Source: UBA4572 sp049965515 (GTDB lineage Bacteria > Nitrospirota > Leptospirillia > Leptospirillales > Leptospirillaceae). Taken from it: 22,124 nt of DNA. The position numbers and the translations under genes were made by a program. The notes beneath the pieces were generated by a model. It saw nothing but the letters and a program-made list of their open reading frames with translations. It was not told where the DNA came from and did not search any database. The stretch lies in the NCBI GenBank assembly GCA_049965515.1, contig JBMFWG010000030.1, positions 1 to 22,124 of the forward strand. The letters run 5' to 3'. Below, piece by piece: positions 1 through 7,526 of the stretch; position 1 is the stretch's first letter, and every line of letters begins with the position of its first letter.

Positions 1-52
1 ACGTCGTTTCATGGCTCCTATTCTCCCACGAGACGGGACACGCCTTATATCC

Positions 53-68
53 CCGGCCTTAAGGCCGG
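53..68. repeat. Perfect 16-bp palindrome, possible terminator or IS200/IS605-type end
   Basis: The sequence CCGGCCTTAAGGCCGG is its own reverse complement. As RNA it would fold into a 6-bp GC stem with a TTAA loop, followed on the + strand by AGTTTTACGG. A GC-rich subterminal palindrome followed by TTTTACGG is reminiscent of the ends of IS200/IS605-type (TnpB) elements. A GC stem followed by a short T run also fits an intrinsic terminator. No transposase gene is visible inside the window, so the mobile-element reading rests on resemblance alone. Confidence 0.35.
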
Positions 69-382
69 AGTTTTACGGCGCTTTTCGGATAAACCAGCAG
101 GACTCTCGCCATGAAGGCGATGAGCGGTTGAGTCCATACCTGATCCCGACCCCACCGGAATCCCCGGCCGCCAGGCGGTCTTTTGGAGAGATCATGGGGC
201 AGCAGCCAACGCTTCCTCGGAGGGCTGGACCCCCAAGACCCCGCTCACCCTTTCCATTGTTAGTTTGTGAATAATAAATCATTGGATTGAAGGGAAAATC
301 CGGGGTGGAATACAATCAACTTAGCCGGGAGCTTGAACAGGATTTCCCGGCGAACATTCACTCACATGAAAGGATACGACAC
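69..382. other. Gene-free leader region
   Basis: This stretch of about 310 bases lies between the palindrome and the small membrane protein. Open frames exist on both strands, but they are proline- and arginine-rich, lack good ribosome binding sites and look random. An AT-rich patch around 268-285 could hold a promoter for the small gene downstream, but I cannot identify convincing -35 and -10 boxes. I see no other structure. Confidence 0.4.
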
Positions 383-520
383 ATGTTGGGACCTTCAGCC
401 AACCCGGGAATGATAGTTCTCGTGATCGTGGGCTTTTTTCTTCTGACCAGCGGACTGGCTTATGTATTTGGGATCTCTGACGCCCGAAGAAGAAATTCTG
501 GCAAGGGAGCCGGCTTCTGA
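383..520 (+). CDS. Small single-pass membrane protein, unknown function
   Basis: A 45-residue protein. Residues 9-27 (starting PGMIVLVIVGFF) form one hydrophobic transmembrane segment, followed by a basic, glycine-rich tail (DARRRNSGKG) that should stay in the cytoplasm by the positive-inside rule. The ATG at 383 is preceded by AAAGGA with 8 nt spacing. The in-frame ATG at 287 would add 32 polar residues without a good ribosome binding site, so the short form is preferred. A hairpin begins 9 nt after the stop, which supports an independent short transcript. I recognise no family. It could be a small stress or complex-assembly peptide, or a spurious frame. Confidence 0.45.
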   Translation: MLGPSANPGMIVLVIVGFFLLTSGLAYVFGISDARRRNSGKGAGF

Positions 521-529
521 CTTCCAAAA

Positions 530-575
530 GGGGCCGCCCCGCTTCGTGCAGCGGATCAACGGCCCCCTTCCTTTT
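530..575 (+). terminator. Hairpin after the small membrane-protein gene
   Basis: GGGGCCG (530-536) pairs with CGGCCCC (560-566), with an inner CCGC/GCGG stem in the loop. The 3' side continues CTTCCTTTT and then a long pyrimidine-rich tract. The T run is interrupted, so this is a moderate rather than classical intrinsic terminator. Confidence 0.45.
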
Positions 576-724
576 ACTCTTCTTGCGTTCTTCTACCTCG
601 AGCCATCCTGCTTCTTCTTTCGTCCCCTTTTCTCTGCCTCCTCTTTTCGACAAATAGCCTCGATGGTATTCTAGGAACCAGTCAATTCCCGCGCATCCTC
701 CCTCCCGCAGAAAGGATCTGTCTC

Positions 725-2224
725 ATGGTCGAGGAACTTCTCTCCCGCACCCCCGTTCCCTTTCTTGTCGGAGGGCGATGGGAGACCGGAACCCTCCCTC
801 CTCACGAACTTCAAAGCTTTATCGGGACACTCCCCCACCCTCTCGTCGCCGTGAAAAAAAAGGAAGTCGCATGGGGAGTGGCTCAACCCGGAGCGGACCA
901 TCTCCACTCGGCCCTCGACGCGATTGCCAAAGGACAGGCAATCCTGTCTCATCTTCCCCCCTACCGAAGGCGCGCCATCCTTGAAGAGACCGCCCGAGGA
1001 ATCGAAGAGAACAGATCTCTGTTCGCCCACCTCATCACCGCTGAAGTGGGCAAGCCTTCTTCAGCAGCCCTTTTCGAAGTCGACCGGGCTATTGCGACCT
1101 TTCGTGTGGCCGCAGACCTCTCCACAACCACTGGCCACCACTTCCAGCCCGGGAATCTCGTCCCGCAGGGCACGGGAATGGTAGGCCTGGTGGAGCGGGT
1201 CTCGGCCGGTCCGGTCCTGGCCATTACCCCCTATAATTTTCCCTTGAATCTCCTGGCCCACAAGGTCGCACCGGCGATTGCCACCGGCAGCGCTCTTGTC
1301 GTCAAGCCCGCACCTCGGGGCATGACGACAGCCCTGGCCCTGGGAGCCATTCTCCTCGCGGCAGGAATGCCCCCTGAAGCCCTTTCGATTCTCCCTTGCG
1401 ACCTTCCCAACACCCAGCGGCTGATCGACCACCCCGCCTTGCCCGTCATCTCCTTTACCGGCTCGGCCACAGTCGGCTGGCACATACGGGACCGCGTTCC
1501 CAGAAAAAAGGTTCTGCTCGAGCTGGGAGGAACGGCGGCCGTCATGATTTTGGAGGACGGAATGACCGATGACCTTCCGGATCGGCTGATTGCCGGATCC
1601 TTTGCCAACTCCGGCCAGGTTTGTATCTCCATTCAGAGGATCCTTGTGGCTCGTCCTCTTTTTGAGCCTCTGTGCGCCCTCTTGCGGGAGAAAACAGAGG
1701 CCCTCGGTAGGGAGGGCAGGATTGGCCCACCGGACTCGTCCCGCACACTTGTGGGCCCGCTCATCACTCGCTCTCACGCGGACAATGTCCGTCGAAAGAT
1801 CGAGGAGGCCATCGCCTCCGGAGCGACACCCCTGAGCACTCCTCTCCAGGACGGGGCCCTTCTCTATCCGGTCTTTTTAAAAGGAACGGGCGCCGATTGG
1901 CCCATTGAGCAGGAGGAGGTCTTCGGTCCCGTCGCCACGATCAACCCCTTCGACACCCCCGAAGAGGCGGTCGAGAGAATCAACCGATCACGCTACGGAA
2001 TTCAGGCGGGAATCTTTACCCGGGAAATTGACCGGGCCTTTGGATGGGCCCGAGCCATTGAAGCGGGGGGAGTCCTGATTAACGAGATTCCCACCTTTCG
2101 GTTGGACCACTGGCCCTACGGGGGAATCAAGGAATCGGGAAGCGGATTTGAAGGGATCGCCTACGCCATGGAGGAAATGAGTCGGCCCCGGCTTTTGGCC
2201 TTTCGGCTTCCATCGGGAAGCTAA
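725..2224 (+). CDS. NAD(P)-dependent aldehyde dehydrogenase
   Basis: A complete ALDH-superfamily enzyme of 499 residues, the usual length, oxidising an aldehyde to a carboxylate with NAD(P). The catalytic set is present: Asn171 in TPYNFPLN, Glu266 in LELGG and nucleophile Cys300 in FANSGQVCISIQR. The Glu-to-Cys spacing of 34 matches the family. EEVFGPV near residue 400 and YGGIKESGSGFEG near the C-terminus are also conserved ALDH motifs. The overall style resembles the lactaldehyde / non-phosphorylating glyceraldehyde-3-phosphate branch, but the substrate cannot be read from sequence. The ATG is preceded by AAAGGA at 8 nt. The gene stands alone on the + strand and converges with the fbp cluster across a 44-bp gap, so it is probably monocistronic. 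No signal peptide is visible, so it should be cytoplasmic. Confidence 0.93.
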   Translation: MVEELLSRTPVPFLVGGRWETGTLPPHELQSFIGTLPHPLVAVKKKEVAWGVAQPGADHLHSALDAIAKGQAILSHLPPYRRRAILEETARGIEENRSLFAHLITAEVGKPSSAALFEVDRAIATFRVAADLSTTTGHHFQPGNLVPQGTGMVGLVERVSAGPVLAITPYNFPLNLLAHKVAPAIATGSALVVKPAPRGMTTALALGAILLAAGMPPEALSILPCDLPNTQRLIDHPALPVISFTGSATVGWHIRDRVPRKKVLLELGGTAAVMILEDGMTDDLPDRLIAGSFANSGQVCISIQRILVARPLFEPLCALLREKTEALGREGRIGPPDSSRTLVGPLITRSHADNVRRKIEEAIASGATPLSTPLQDGALLYPVFLKGTGADWPIEQEEVFGPVATINPFDTPEEAVERINRSRYGIQAGIFTREIDRAFGWARAIEAGGVLINEIPTFRLDHWPYGGIKESGSGFEGIAYAMEEMSRPRLLAFRLPSGS

Positions 2225-2268
2225 CGGTCCGAGGAAAGATCTTGGGCGACGCTCTCGATGAACGGTCT

Positions 2269-3276
2269 TCAGGAAACCGAGGAAACAAGACGGAGATAAT
2301 CGGCCACCAGGGAGGCTGTCCCCACGACAAGGGGAACTCTCTGATGAATGTGCACCGGAGGAACCTCGAGAATCGGACGGTGTCCATCGACGGCTTCCCC
2401 TCCGGCCGCCCGGGCAATCCACGCCATGGGAATCGCCTCATAAAGCAACCGAAGCTTGCCTTCGGGATGGGCAAGGCTCCCCGCCTTGTCCGCTTTTGGG
2501 AGGTCTCCCGGATAGAGATAGATCCCCCCCTTGAGAAGATTCCGGTGGAAGTCCATGACCAAAGCTCCCACATAACGGGCGGAGTAGGATTTGCCCTCCA
2601 GGGAGCGAAGGTAGTGCTTGTCCCCCTCCCTCCACCGGGAGGAGTTTCCCGCATTGAGGCTGATGATGTTGCCCCCCTTTTCCGGGAACCGCACCGCCCC
2701 GGGGAGGGGAAGGAATTCTCCCCGGGAGTTTTCAAGAGCATACTGCCGGACCTCCTGGCCAAAGGAGACAACCAGCAGCGTCGAGACGCTGTAGAGGACA
2801 TAGGCCGCCATCACAGGGGATCCCACCGCGGCGAGAACCTCTTCCGCGGGGCTCCCGGTCTTCCGGGAGGCGGGCCGGTAGGCGCAAAAAATTGATCCCA
2901 CGGGACCCGAAACTGCGAGGTTCGACGAGCCGTCGAGGGGATCCATGGCCACATGCAAGGCCCCGGCTCCTCCGCCCAGGGCTTCGGGTTCCTCCCGCTC
3001 CTCCGAGACAAGAAGGTTGACCGAGGCAGAGTCCCGGAGATTTCGGGTAAAGACCTCCTGGGCGATCTCGTCAAAGGTTTGAACCTCTTCTCCCTGGACA
3101 TTCACCGCTCCTGAGGCTCCGGTCAGCCCCCGCAGGGGGCCGTCCGAGAGAAGCGAGGCCATTTCCCTCCCGCCCTGGGCAATGGCCTCCAGAATCCTTG
3201 TGGCAGCGTTTCGTTCACCTTCGGAGAGCCCTGCCGCCTTGCGCACCAGATCTTTAAGACCGAGCCGATCGTCCAT
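2269..3276 (-). CDS. fbp: Fructose-1,6-bisphosphatase, class I
   Basis: Hydrolyses fructose 1,6-bisphosphate to fructose 6-phosphate, the committed step of gluconeogenesis. The class I signatures are all visible: metal-binding LVSEE (89-93) and DPLDGSSN (112-119), a YVGALVMDFHR segment (near 235-245) and GKLRLLYEAIPMAWI (273-287) with catalytic Glu280. Length is 335 residues, normal for the family. The ATG at 3276 is chosen because AAGGGG lies 5 nt upstream. A GTG two codons earlier (3282) overlaps the upstream stop as GTGA but would sit directly against the ribosome binding site. It is the last gene of the minus-strand run, translationally coupled to the zinc-ribbon gene. In an organism fixing CO2 by a route other than the Calvin cycle, its role would be purely gluconeogenic; that part is inference. 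Confidence 0.95.
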   Translation of the reverse strand: MDDRLGLKDLVRKAAGLSEGERNAATRILEAIAQGGREMASLLSDGPLRGLTGASGAVNVQGEEVQTFDEIAQEVFTRNLRDSASVNLLVSEEREEPEALGGGAGALHVAMDPLDGSSNLAVSGPVGSIFCAYRPASRKTGSPAEEVLAAVGSPVMAAYVLYSVSTLLVVSFGQEVRQYALENSRGEFLPLPGAVRFPEKGGNIISLNAGNSSRWREGDKHYLRSLEGKSYSARYVGALVMDFHRNLLKGGIYLYPGDLPKADKAGSLAHPEGKLRLLYEAIPMAWIARAAGGEAVDGHRPILEVPPVHIHQRVPLVVGTASLVADYLRLVSSVS

Positions 3277-3278
3277 CG

Positions 3279-3713
3279 TCACCCCTTGCTGACCGTTTCG
3301 TTTTTGACTCCATTCTCCCCCGGATCATGCTCCTCCGCCCAGGAGTCGAGCTCCATGAGAAGATGCGCCACCTCTCTCGGGGCAAGAATGACATGGGGTC
3401 CCCGTCCCCGCTTGACGCTTTGGTCGATCTCGGCAATCCGGAGCCGGGCCCGGGAAAAGACCGAGGGGACATCAAGTAGCGAACCCTGACCGCACCGAAG
3501 CTTGACGAACTCCTCCCGTATTGCCCGAACATCCCGCTGAAAATCCTTCTCACGGGAGCACTCCTCGCAGTACCAACGAGGGAAGAGGTCGCCCGGAGAT
3601 GTCAGCCGGTCGTAGGGACGATCAAAGAAATCATGGCCAAGAGAGAGCTTGTAGAGAACAACATTGCTCCTCCCGCAGGAGTCGCAGTGGCCGTTTTCAT
3701 GAGAGGGTTCCAT
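3279..3713 (-). CDS. Zinc-ribbon protein of unknown function
   Basis: A 144-residue protein that I do not recognise. Two CxxC knuckles (Cys10/Cys13 in HCDSCGR and Cys49/Cys52 in YCEECSR) about 36 residues apart should bind one zinc. The second half is a charged, helical stretch with SRARLRIAEIDQSVKRG and a C-terminal acidic helix. There is no signal peptide, so it should be cytoplasmic. The ATG follows the stop of the upstream gene after one base (TGACATG), and its own end abuts fbp, so all three are probably translated together. A regulatory or nucleic-acid-binding role is possible but unsupported. No typical enzyme motif is present. Confidence 0.75.
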   Translation of the reverse strand: MEPSHENGHCDSCGRSNVVLYKLSLGHDFFDRPYDRLTSPGDLFPRWYCEECSREKDFQRDVRAIREEFVKLRCGQGSLLDVPSVFSRARLRIAEIDQSVKRGRGPHVILAPREVAHLLMELDSWAEEHDPGENGVKNETVSKG

Positions 3714-3714
3714 G

Positions 3715-4152
3715 TCAGGATCCTTTGGTGCGCCCGGAGGTCTCTCCGGACAGACCGGGCTTCGTCACGTCAGACAAAAGACCGGTCAAGTGATCGAAGG
3801 TCCTCTCGAAGGTCGTCAAATAAAAGGAGCGCCCCTCCTCGACCTTTCCTCCCCGAGGAATATAGCCCAGAAAGTGTCTGTTACTGTTATTTAGGAGAAT
3901 TTTCGAGCGAACAATCCTGAAAAGCTCCCGAATCTCAGCTTCCCGATGGGGATGACTCGCTCGCATGACAGGAAGGGACTCTGATTCCCACTGCTCAAAA
4001 AGAGCCGCAAGACGCGCCATCTCACGACGATGCGACTCTTGTGGGGCAAAGCACCATTCGTCCCGCCCGTCCTCCATGGGAACAGCCACCACCGGGACAA
4101 GCAGAACAAGCCGCCTTGTTCCCTCTTTCAGATCTGAAATAATATCCCCCAC
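3715..4152 (-). CDS. Hypothetical protein in the fbp cluster
   Basis: A 145-residue protein of unrecognised family. It begins with a basic helix, then a hydrophobic beta-like stretch (RRLVLLVPVVAVPM, residues 13-26), then a charged helical region with a His/Arg-rich section (MRASHPHREAEIREL). The tail after about residue 125 is Gly/Ser/Thr-rich and probably disordered. The start is GTG at 4152 with only a weak AGAG upstream, so the N-terminus is uncertain. The hydrophobic stretch is too short and too proline-broken for a confident membrane segment. It ends one base before the zinc-ribbon gene, which suggests that the two products work together. Confidence 0.6.
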   Translation of the reverse strand: MGDIISDLKEGTRRLVLLVPVVAVPMEDGRDEWCFAPQESHRREMARLAALFEQWESESLPVMRASHPHREAEIRELFRIVRSKILLNNSNRHFLGYIPRGGKVEEGRSFYLTTFERTFDHLTGLLSDVTKPGLSGETSGRTKGS

Positions 4153-4228
4153 TCGATTCTCTTTCTCCCAATCAGGCCGATATCCCCAAGGGCGCCTGGG
4201 TCAATTGGAAAAGCGCCTTGTCCTTATT

Positions 4229-5176
4229 TTACTCTCCGAACCATCCCGAGAGGAAGTCCATCGTCGAGCGGCGAAGGGCCGGAAGGTCATATCCGCCCTC
4301 CAGAAAAGCCACACAGGGCCCCGCGGTGGCCCCATGAATCCAGGAACCCACGCGACGATAACTCTCCTCAGTCAGCGCCATATCGCCCAGAGGATCGTCC
4401 CGATGGGCATCGAATCCGGCGCTCACCAGAATCACTCCGGGTGAAAAGAGCGCCATTCTGGGAAAAACGACCTCCTCAAGAATCCGTTCGTAATCGTCAT
4501 CGTCTGTCCCGGCTGGCAGGGGAATGTCGAGGATCCCCTCCCCGCCCTCCCCTTCCCAATTGTCCCGGCCTGACCCGGTTCCGGGGTAAAAAGGATAGCG
4601 ATGGGTGCTGACAAACAAAAGGTTCTCCGGACCGGGAAGCTTTCTGAGAATTTCTTCGGTGCCGTTTCCGTGGTGCACATCGAAGTCGAAAACGGCGATA
4701 CGTTCCGTCGGATTTTTGGATCTCCGGAGGGCGCACAGGATGGCCAGGGGATTGATCGCACAAAACCCCATTCCTCCCCCTGAATGGGCGTGGTGGCCGG
4801 GAGGCCTCATCGCAACAAAGGTCCGGCGAGAGGTTCCGGGAGACGTCTCCGAAAGGTCCCTGACAATGCCGAGTGTCTCCCTCAAGGCGACAACCGTCGC
4901 CCCTCCGACCCGGGTGTCGGCATCGATGGAACGGGAAGGCTGGCCTGGCTCCATCCCTTCCAGAAAGTCCACATAGTCCCTGTCGTGGACGGCTCGGGCC
5001 AGGGAGAGATCCGCCTCGGGTCTGGCCTCAAGAAGACGGGCTCTCCCCTTCGCCACCAGTCGCTCTCCTGCCTCTATCACCGCCGAAAGTCTTCCCGGAG
5101 ATTCAGGGTGTCCCGGTCCGCTCTCATGGGCCAGCCCGGCATATCCTGCAAAGAACTCGGGAAGGGAGGAGATCAT
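4229..5176 (-). CDS. Histone-deacetylase-superfamily amidohydrolase
   Basis: A 315-residue arginase/deacetylase-fold zinc hydrolase. Visible motifs are RPPGHHA (124-130) with the two active-site histidines, GFCAIN (137-142), DFDVHHGNGT (164-173) giving zinc ligands Asp166 and His168, SAGFDAHRDDPLG with zinc ligand Asp256, and LEGGY with the transition-state Tyr296. All catalytic residues are intact. Bacterial members remove acetyl groups from lysines, polyamines or small amides (AcuC, AphA, HDAH); the substrate here is unknown. The ATG overlaps the stop of the radical SAM gene by 4 bases (ATGA), which indicates tight coupling. A 76-bp gap separates it from the hypothetical gene downstream, so it may be the end of a first sub-operon. 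It is cytoplasmic, with no signal peptide. Confidence 0.9.
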   Translation of the reverse strand: MISSLPEFFAGYAGLAHESGPGHPESPGRLSAVIEAGERLVAKGRARLLEARPEADLSLARAVHDRDYVDFLEGMEPGQPSRSIDADTRVGGATVVALRETLGIVRDLSETSPGTSRRTFVAMRPPGHHAHSGGGMGFCAINPLAILCALRRSKNPTERIAVFDFDVHHGNGTEEILRKLPGPENLLFVSTHRYPFYPGTGSGRDNWEGEGGEGILDIPLPAGTDDDDYERILEEVVFPRMALFSPGVILVSAGFDAHRDDPLGDMALTEESYRRVGSWIHGATAGPCVAFLEGGYDLPALRRSTMDFLSGWFGE

Positions 5177-6084
5177 TCAAAGACCTCCACCGGGAAAGGC
5201 AGGCGTTCCCTGGCCTCCCCGGCGTACGCATGAAGACGGGAGGGATCAACCCGGCGAACCTCCAAAAGTGCCGGGGTCCGGGCGACCCCATAAAGATGCC
5301 AGGCCCGTATCTTGGCTCCACGCCGGCTCCAGAGATCCACCCGTTCGAGAAGGGGCTCCCAGAAGGTTCGATCGGAGGCAAAGGATCCGGGGCTCCCCGG
5401 AGAACCGAAATCGAGAACCATCGTCTGAAGTGTGACCGGAAGGCTCAGGACAATCTCCTCGAGCCCTTCCATCATGCGGGAAAAGGGGATGTGGGCCCGG
5501 TCGATCCGGTCGAAGAATGCCGGGGTGGCCGCATCGAGCTTGAGCCAGATTTCTCCGGGCCCCTTCTCAAGGAAAATCTTCTGGGTCTTCTCTCGGAGAT
5601 CCCGGCTGAAAAGCCCCGTCCCGTTGGTGATCAGACGCAAAAGTGGCGCTTCTCCGGTCATCCTTTTTTCGGCGAGAAAATCTCGTGCAATCCGGGCGGT
5701 CTCAATAAAGACCGGCGACAGGGTGGGCTCTCCATCCCCGGAAAAGGCGATATCCTTGACCGACCGCAGAGTCACAGGAAGGTCCTCAAAGGGGGAAACG
5801 GAAAAGAATTCTCCTGTCACCATCGCCTCAAACAAAAGCCCCAGCTCCTCCCGGACAATCTCTGGAAGCTCCTTGAGAGAAGGTAGCGGGGACGAGAGGG
5901 AGCCGGACCGGTCAACCTGACAGTAGATGCAATCGAAGTTGCATCCCCGGTCGAGATTGAGGTTGACTCCCACGGAAATCCCGCGAGCCCGGCGCGAAAA
6001 GACCGGGTAAACCGAAAGAAACGTCCTTCCCCGGAGAGAGAATTGCCGGCTGTGGTCGGTGACAAGTTCTTTGATAGTGGCCAT
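5173..6084 (-). CDS. Radical SAM protein of the wyosine-synthase-like (COG0731) group
   Basis: A 303-residue radical SAM enzyme. The [4Fe-4S] motif is CNFDCIYCQ with Cys48, Cys52 and Cys55, preceded by GVNLNLDRG. FSGDGEPTL (114-122) is the glycine-rich SAM-binding segment with the GEPT signature typical of the COG0731 'wyosine synthetase' group. LITNGTGL and an LKLDAATPAFF strand complete the barrel. There are no extra Fe-S cysteine clusters, so it lacks the second cluster of true archaeal Tyw1. The true reaction is unknown. The start at 6084 is preferred because GGTGGAGG lies 5 nt upstream and the ATG overlaps the PP-loop gene's stop as TAATG. An ATG eight codons earlier has no such support. 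Its partners on both sides suggest RNA or cofactor modification. Confidence 0.88.
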   Translation of the reverse strand: MATIKELVTDHSRQFSLRGRTFLSVYPVFSRRARGISVGVNLNLDRGCNFDCIYCQVDRSGSLSSPLPSLKELPEIVREELGLLFEAMVTGEFFSVSPFEDLPVTLRSVKDIAFSGDGEPTLSPVFIETARIARDFLAEKRMTGEAPLLRLITNGTGLFSRDLREKTQKIFLEKGPGEIWLKLDAATPAFFDRIDRAHIPFSRMMEGLEEIVLSLPVTLQTMVLDFGSPGSPGSFASDRTFWEPLLERVDLWSRRGAKIRAWHLYGVARTPALLEVRRVDPSRLHAYAGEARERLPFPVEVFE

Positions 6085-7118
6085 TACTGCCTCCACCGGG
6101 CCATCCACACCGTCTTATCCCGAAGATGATGGCGCTCGGGGGGGAGCGTCGGCAAGGTGTGGGAGCGTTCCCCCTCCCTGGACAATACCCTGACGGAGAG
6201 CGGTCCATCCGGAACCTTGCCTCCTCCAAAGGCATGAAGGGCCCCCACCGCCAGCTCCTCCATCCGGGCCACCGGAACAGGGGGGTCGGAGAGTAGACAG
6301 ACAAGGGGGCCATCAAAGCCTTCCGGGCGGAAGGCCACCCCGGCGCCCCGGATATGCCTCTCAAGATTGCGATTGTCTTCTTGAGAGCGTCCGACGACCA
6401 CCCACTCGCCCTCCTCGAATCGAAAATGTCGTCCATAGCGGAGAAGCGCAGCGACCGCGTCCCGTCGGGATCCGACTTCCGCTCCCCTCCCCCAGTCGAT
6501 CCGAACAAAGTCCCCGATCCGGTCGTTGAAATGGGAGTCGGTGAGAAGGCAGCCTCCGGCGGGGGAGGGGATGGTGGAGAGACCGAGTCGGGAGGCCAGA
6601 GCCAGCTGGGGCTTGCGAGACCGTCCGGCCCAGCCAAAAAGCTTTTTCCTGTCCACCGTCCCATCCTTTTCCGGAAGGGTTTCGGGGAGAAGGCGGGCGG
6701 AGAGGGGGCGGAGGACAAGCCCCTCCATCCCTGAATCGGCATCAATGGAGACGATGGCACGTTTTTTTTGGGACATAGGCCTCTGGCCCAGGACCTCGCC
6801 GGTCACCAGAAAGGAGGCCCCCACCTCTTCCATGAAGGAGCGCCCCATGCGGAACATGTGGATCCGACAGTCGACACAGGGATTCATGGCACTTCCATAC
6901 CCATAGCGAGGATGGCCCAGCATGTCGAGAAAGGCCTCTCCCTTGGGCCTCACCACCAGGGGAATCCCGATTTCCCTGGCCATGGTCTCCGCCATCGAAT
7001 CGCAACCAAACGGACTCTCGAGGTGAAGGGCGACAAGGTCGACCCCCATGCGCCGAAGAAGAAGGCCCGACAGAGTGGAGTCGAGCCCTCCCGACAAAAG
7101 AAGAACGCCTTTAGACAT
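6084..7118 (-). CDS. PP-loop ATPase, tRNA-thiouridylase/QueC-like
   Basis: A 344-residue ATP-pyrophosphatase. It opens with the PP-loop SGGLDS (9-14), followed by GYGSAMNPCVDCR with Cys81 and Cys84, VTGEVLGQRPMSQ (105-117) and SPAGGCLLTD with Cys190. The Cys in NPCVDC plus a distal Cys in GGC is the arrangement of sulfur-transferring tRNA thiolases such as MnmA and ThiI. The C-terminal part (about 200-344) carries EWVVVGRSQEDNRNL, which resembles the NFACT-R (DUF814) RNA-binding motif. Proteins with this layout are often called ThiI- or MnmA-like, but they lack the THUMP domain of ThiI. I infer adenylation, and probably thiolation, of an RNA substrate. The start overlaps the end of the monooxygenase gene by 8 bases, and the stop overlaps the radical SAM gene. 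Confidence 0.85.
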   Translation of the reverse strand: MSKGVLLLSGGLDSTLSGLLLRRMGVDLVALHLESPFGCDSMAETMAREIGIPLVVRPKGEAFLDMLGHPRYGYGSAMNPCVDCRIHMFRMGRSFMEEVGASFLVTGEVLGQRPMSQKKRAIVSIDADSGMEGLVLRPLSARLLPETLPEKDGTVDRKKLFGWAGRSRKPQLALASRLGLSTIPSPAGGCLLTDSHFNDRIGDFVRIDWGRGAEVGSRRDAVAALLRYGRHFRFEEGEWVVVGRSQEDNRNLERHIRGAGVAFRPEGFDGPLVCLLSDPPVPVARMEELAVGALHAFGGGKVPDGPLSVRVLSREGERSHTLPTLPPERHHLRDKTVWMARWRQ

Positions 7119-7422
7119 GGCCGGCTGTATCCATGATCACCTCGTGAATCTCAAGGACATTCGGGCCGGCAAACATCTCGCGGGGAGGACGCTCGCCGCT
7201 GTGGGCCTCCCGGAAAGAATCCGAGCGGGTCCAGGCCTCGAAGGCCTCCACCGACTCCCAGAAGGTCATGACGGAGTAATATTCGGAATCCACCGGGCGA
7301 AGTATAAGATTGCGAATAAAACCCGGGAAGCCATCGATCTTTCCCTTGCGATTGCGAAAACGCTCTTCAAAGTCTTTCTCATACCCGGGTGCCACCCGGA
7401 TCCTGTTGGCCACAACAACCAT
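7111..7422 (-). CDS. IsdG/HmoB-like heme-degrading monooxygenase (ABM domain)
   Basis: A 103-residue single-domain dimeric alpha-beta barrel protein of the antibiotic-biosynthesis-monooxygenase family. It carries residues equivalent to the IsdG catalytic triad: Asn6 in VVVANRI, Trp64 in FEAWTRS and His74 in REAHSGE. The Trp-to-His spacing of 10 equals that of IsdG. Such enzymes cleave heme and release iron. The ATG has GAAAGGA 7 nt upstream. It is the first gene of the minus-strand run and overlaps the PP-loop gene by 8 bases. Heme degradation by a member of this operon is inference from residues only; other ABM proteins act on quinones. Confidence 0.82.
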   Translation of the reverse strand: MVVVANRIRVAPGYEKDFEERFRNRKGKIDGFPGFIRNLILRPVDSEYYSVMTFWESVEAFEAWTRSDSFREAHSGERPPREMFAGPNVLEIHEVIMDTAGHV

Positions 7423-7452
7423 GAAATGATCCTTTCAAAAAAGTGAGTCGCC

Positions 7453-7467
7453 GGGAGGGACCCTCCC
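7453..7467. promoter_or_regulatory. Inverted repeat upstream of the monooxygenase operon
   Basis: GGGAGGG and CCCTCCC flank a single base, forming a near-perfect palindrome about 30 bp upstream of the start at 7422 on the minus strand. TAGAAT (minus strand, 7471-7476) could be a -10 box just upstream, which would place the palindrome at the start of the transcript. It has no T run, so an operator or a 5'-UTR hairpin is more likely than a terminator. Confidence 0.3.
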
Positions 7468-7526
7468 AGCATTCTAACAGAGAGCCGTCTCCGGAAGAAT
7501 GAATCGTGCCCGGAAGAGAGTGGCCC

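Noticed and set aside
1..12. Start of a minus-strand gene at the left edge (M-K-R-R)
   Set aside because: Only four codons are visible and the AGGAG lies just 2 nt from the ATG. This is too little to call a gene.
1061..1777. Long minus-strand frame (238 residues) inside the aldehyde dehydrogenase gene
   Set aside because: The opposite strand carries a full ALDH with all catalytic residues. The minus frame is Gly/Arg-rich, has no recognisable motif and reflects GC-rich codon mirroring.
4873..5886. Plus-strand frame of 337 residues opposite the deacetylase and radical SAM genes
   Set aside because: It spans the junction of two clear minus-strand genes and is Pro/Arg-rich without motifs.
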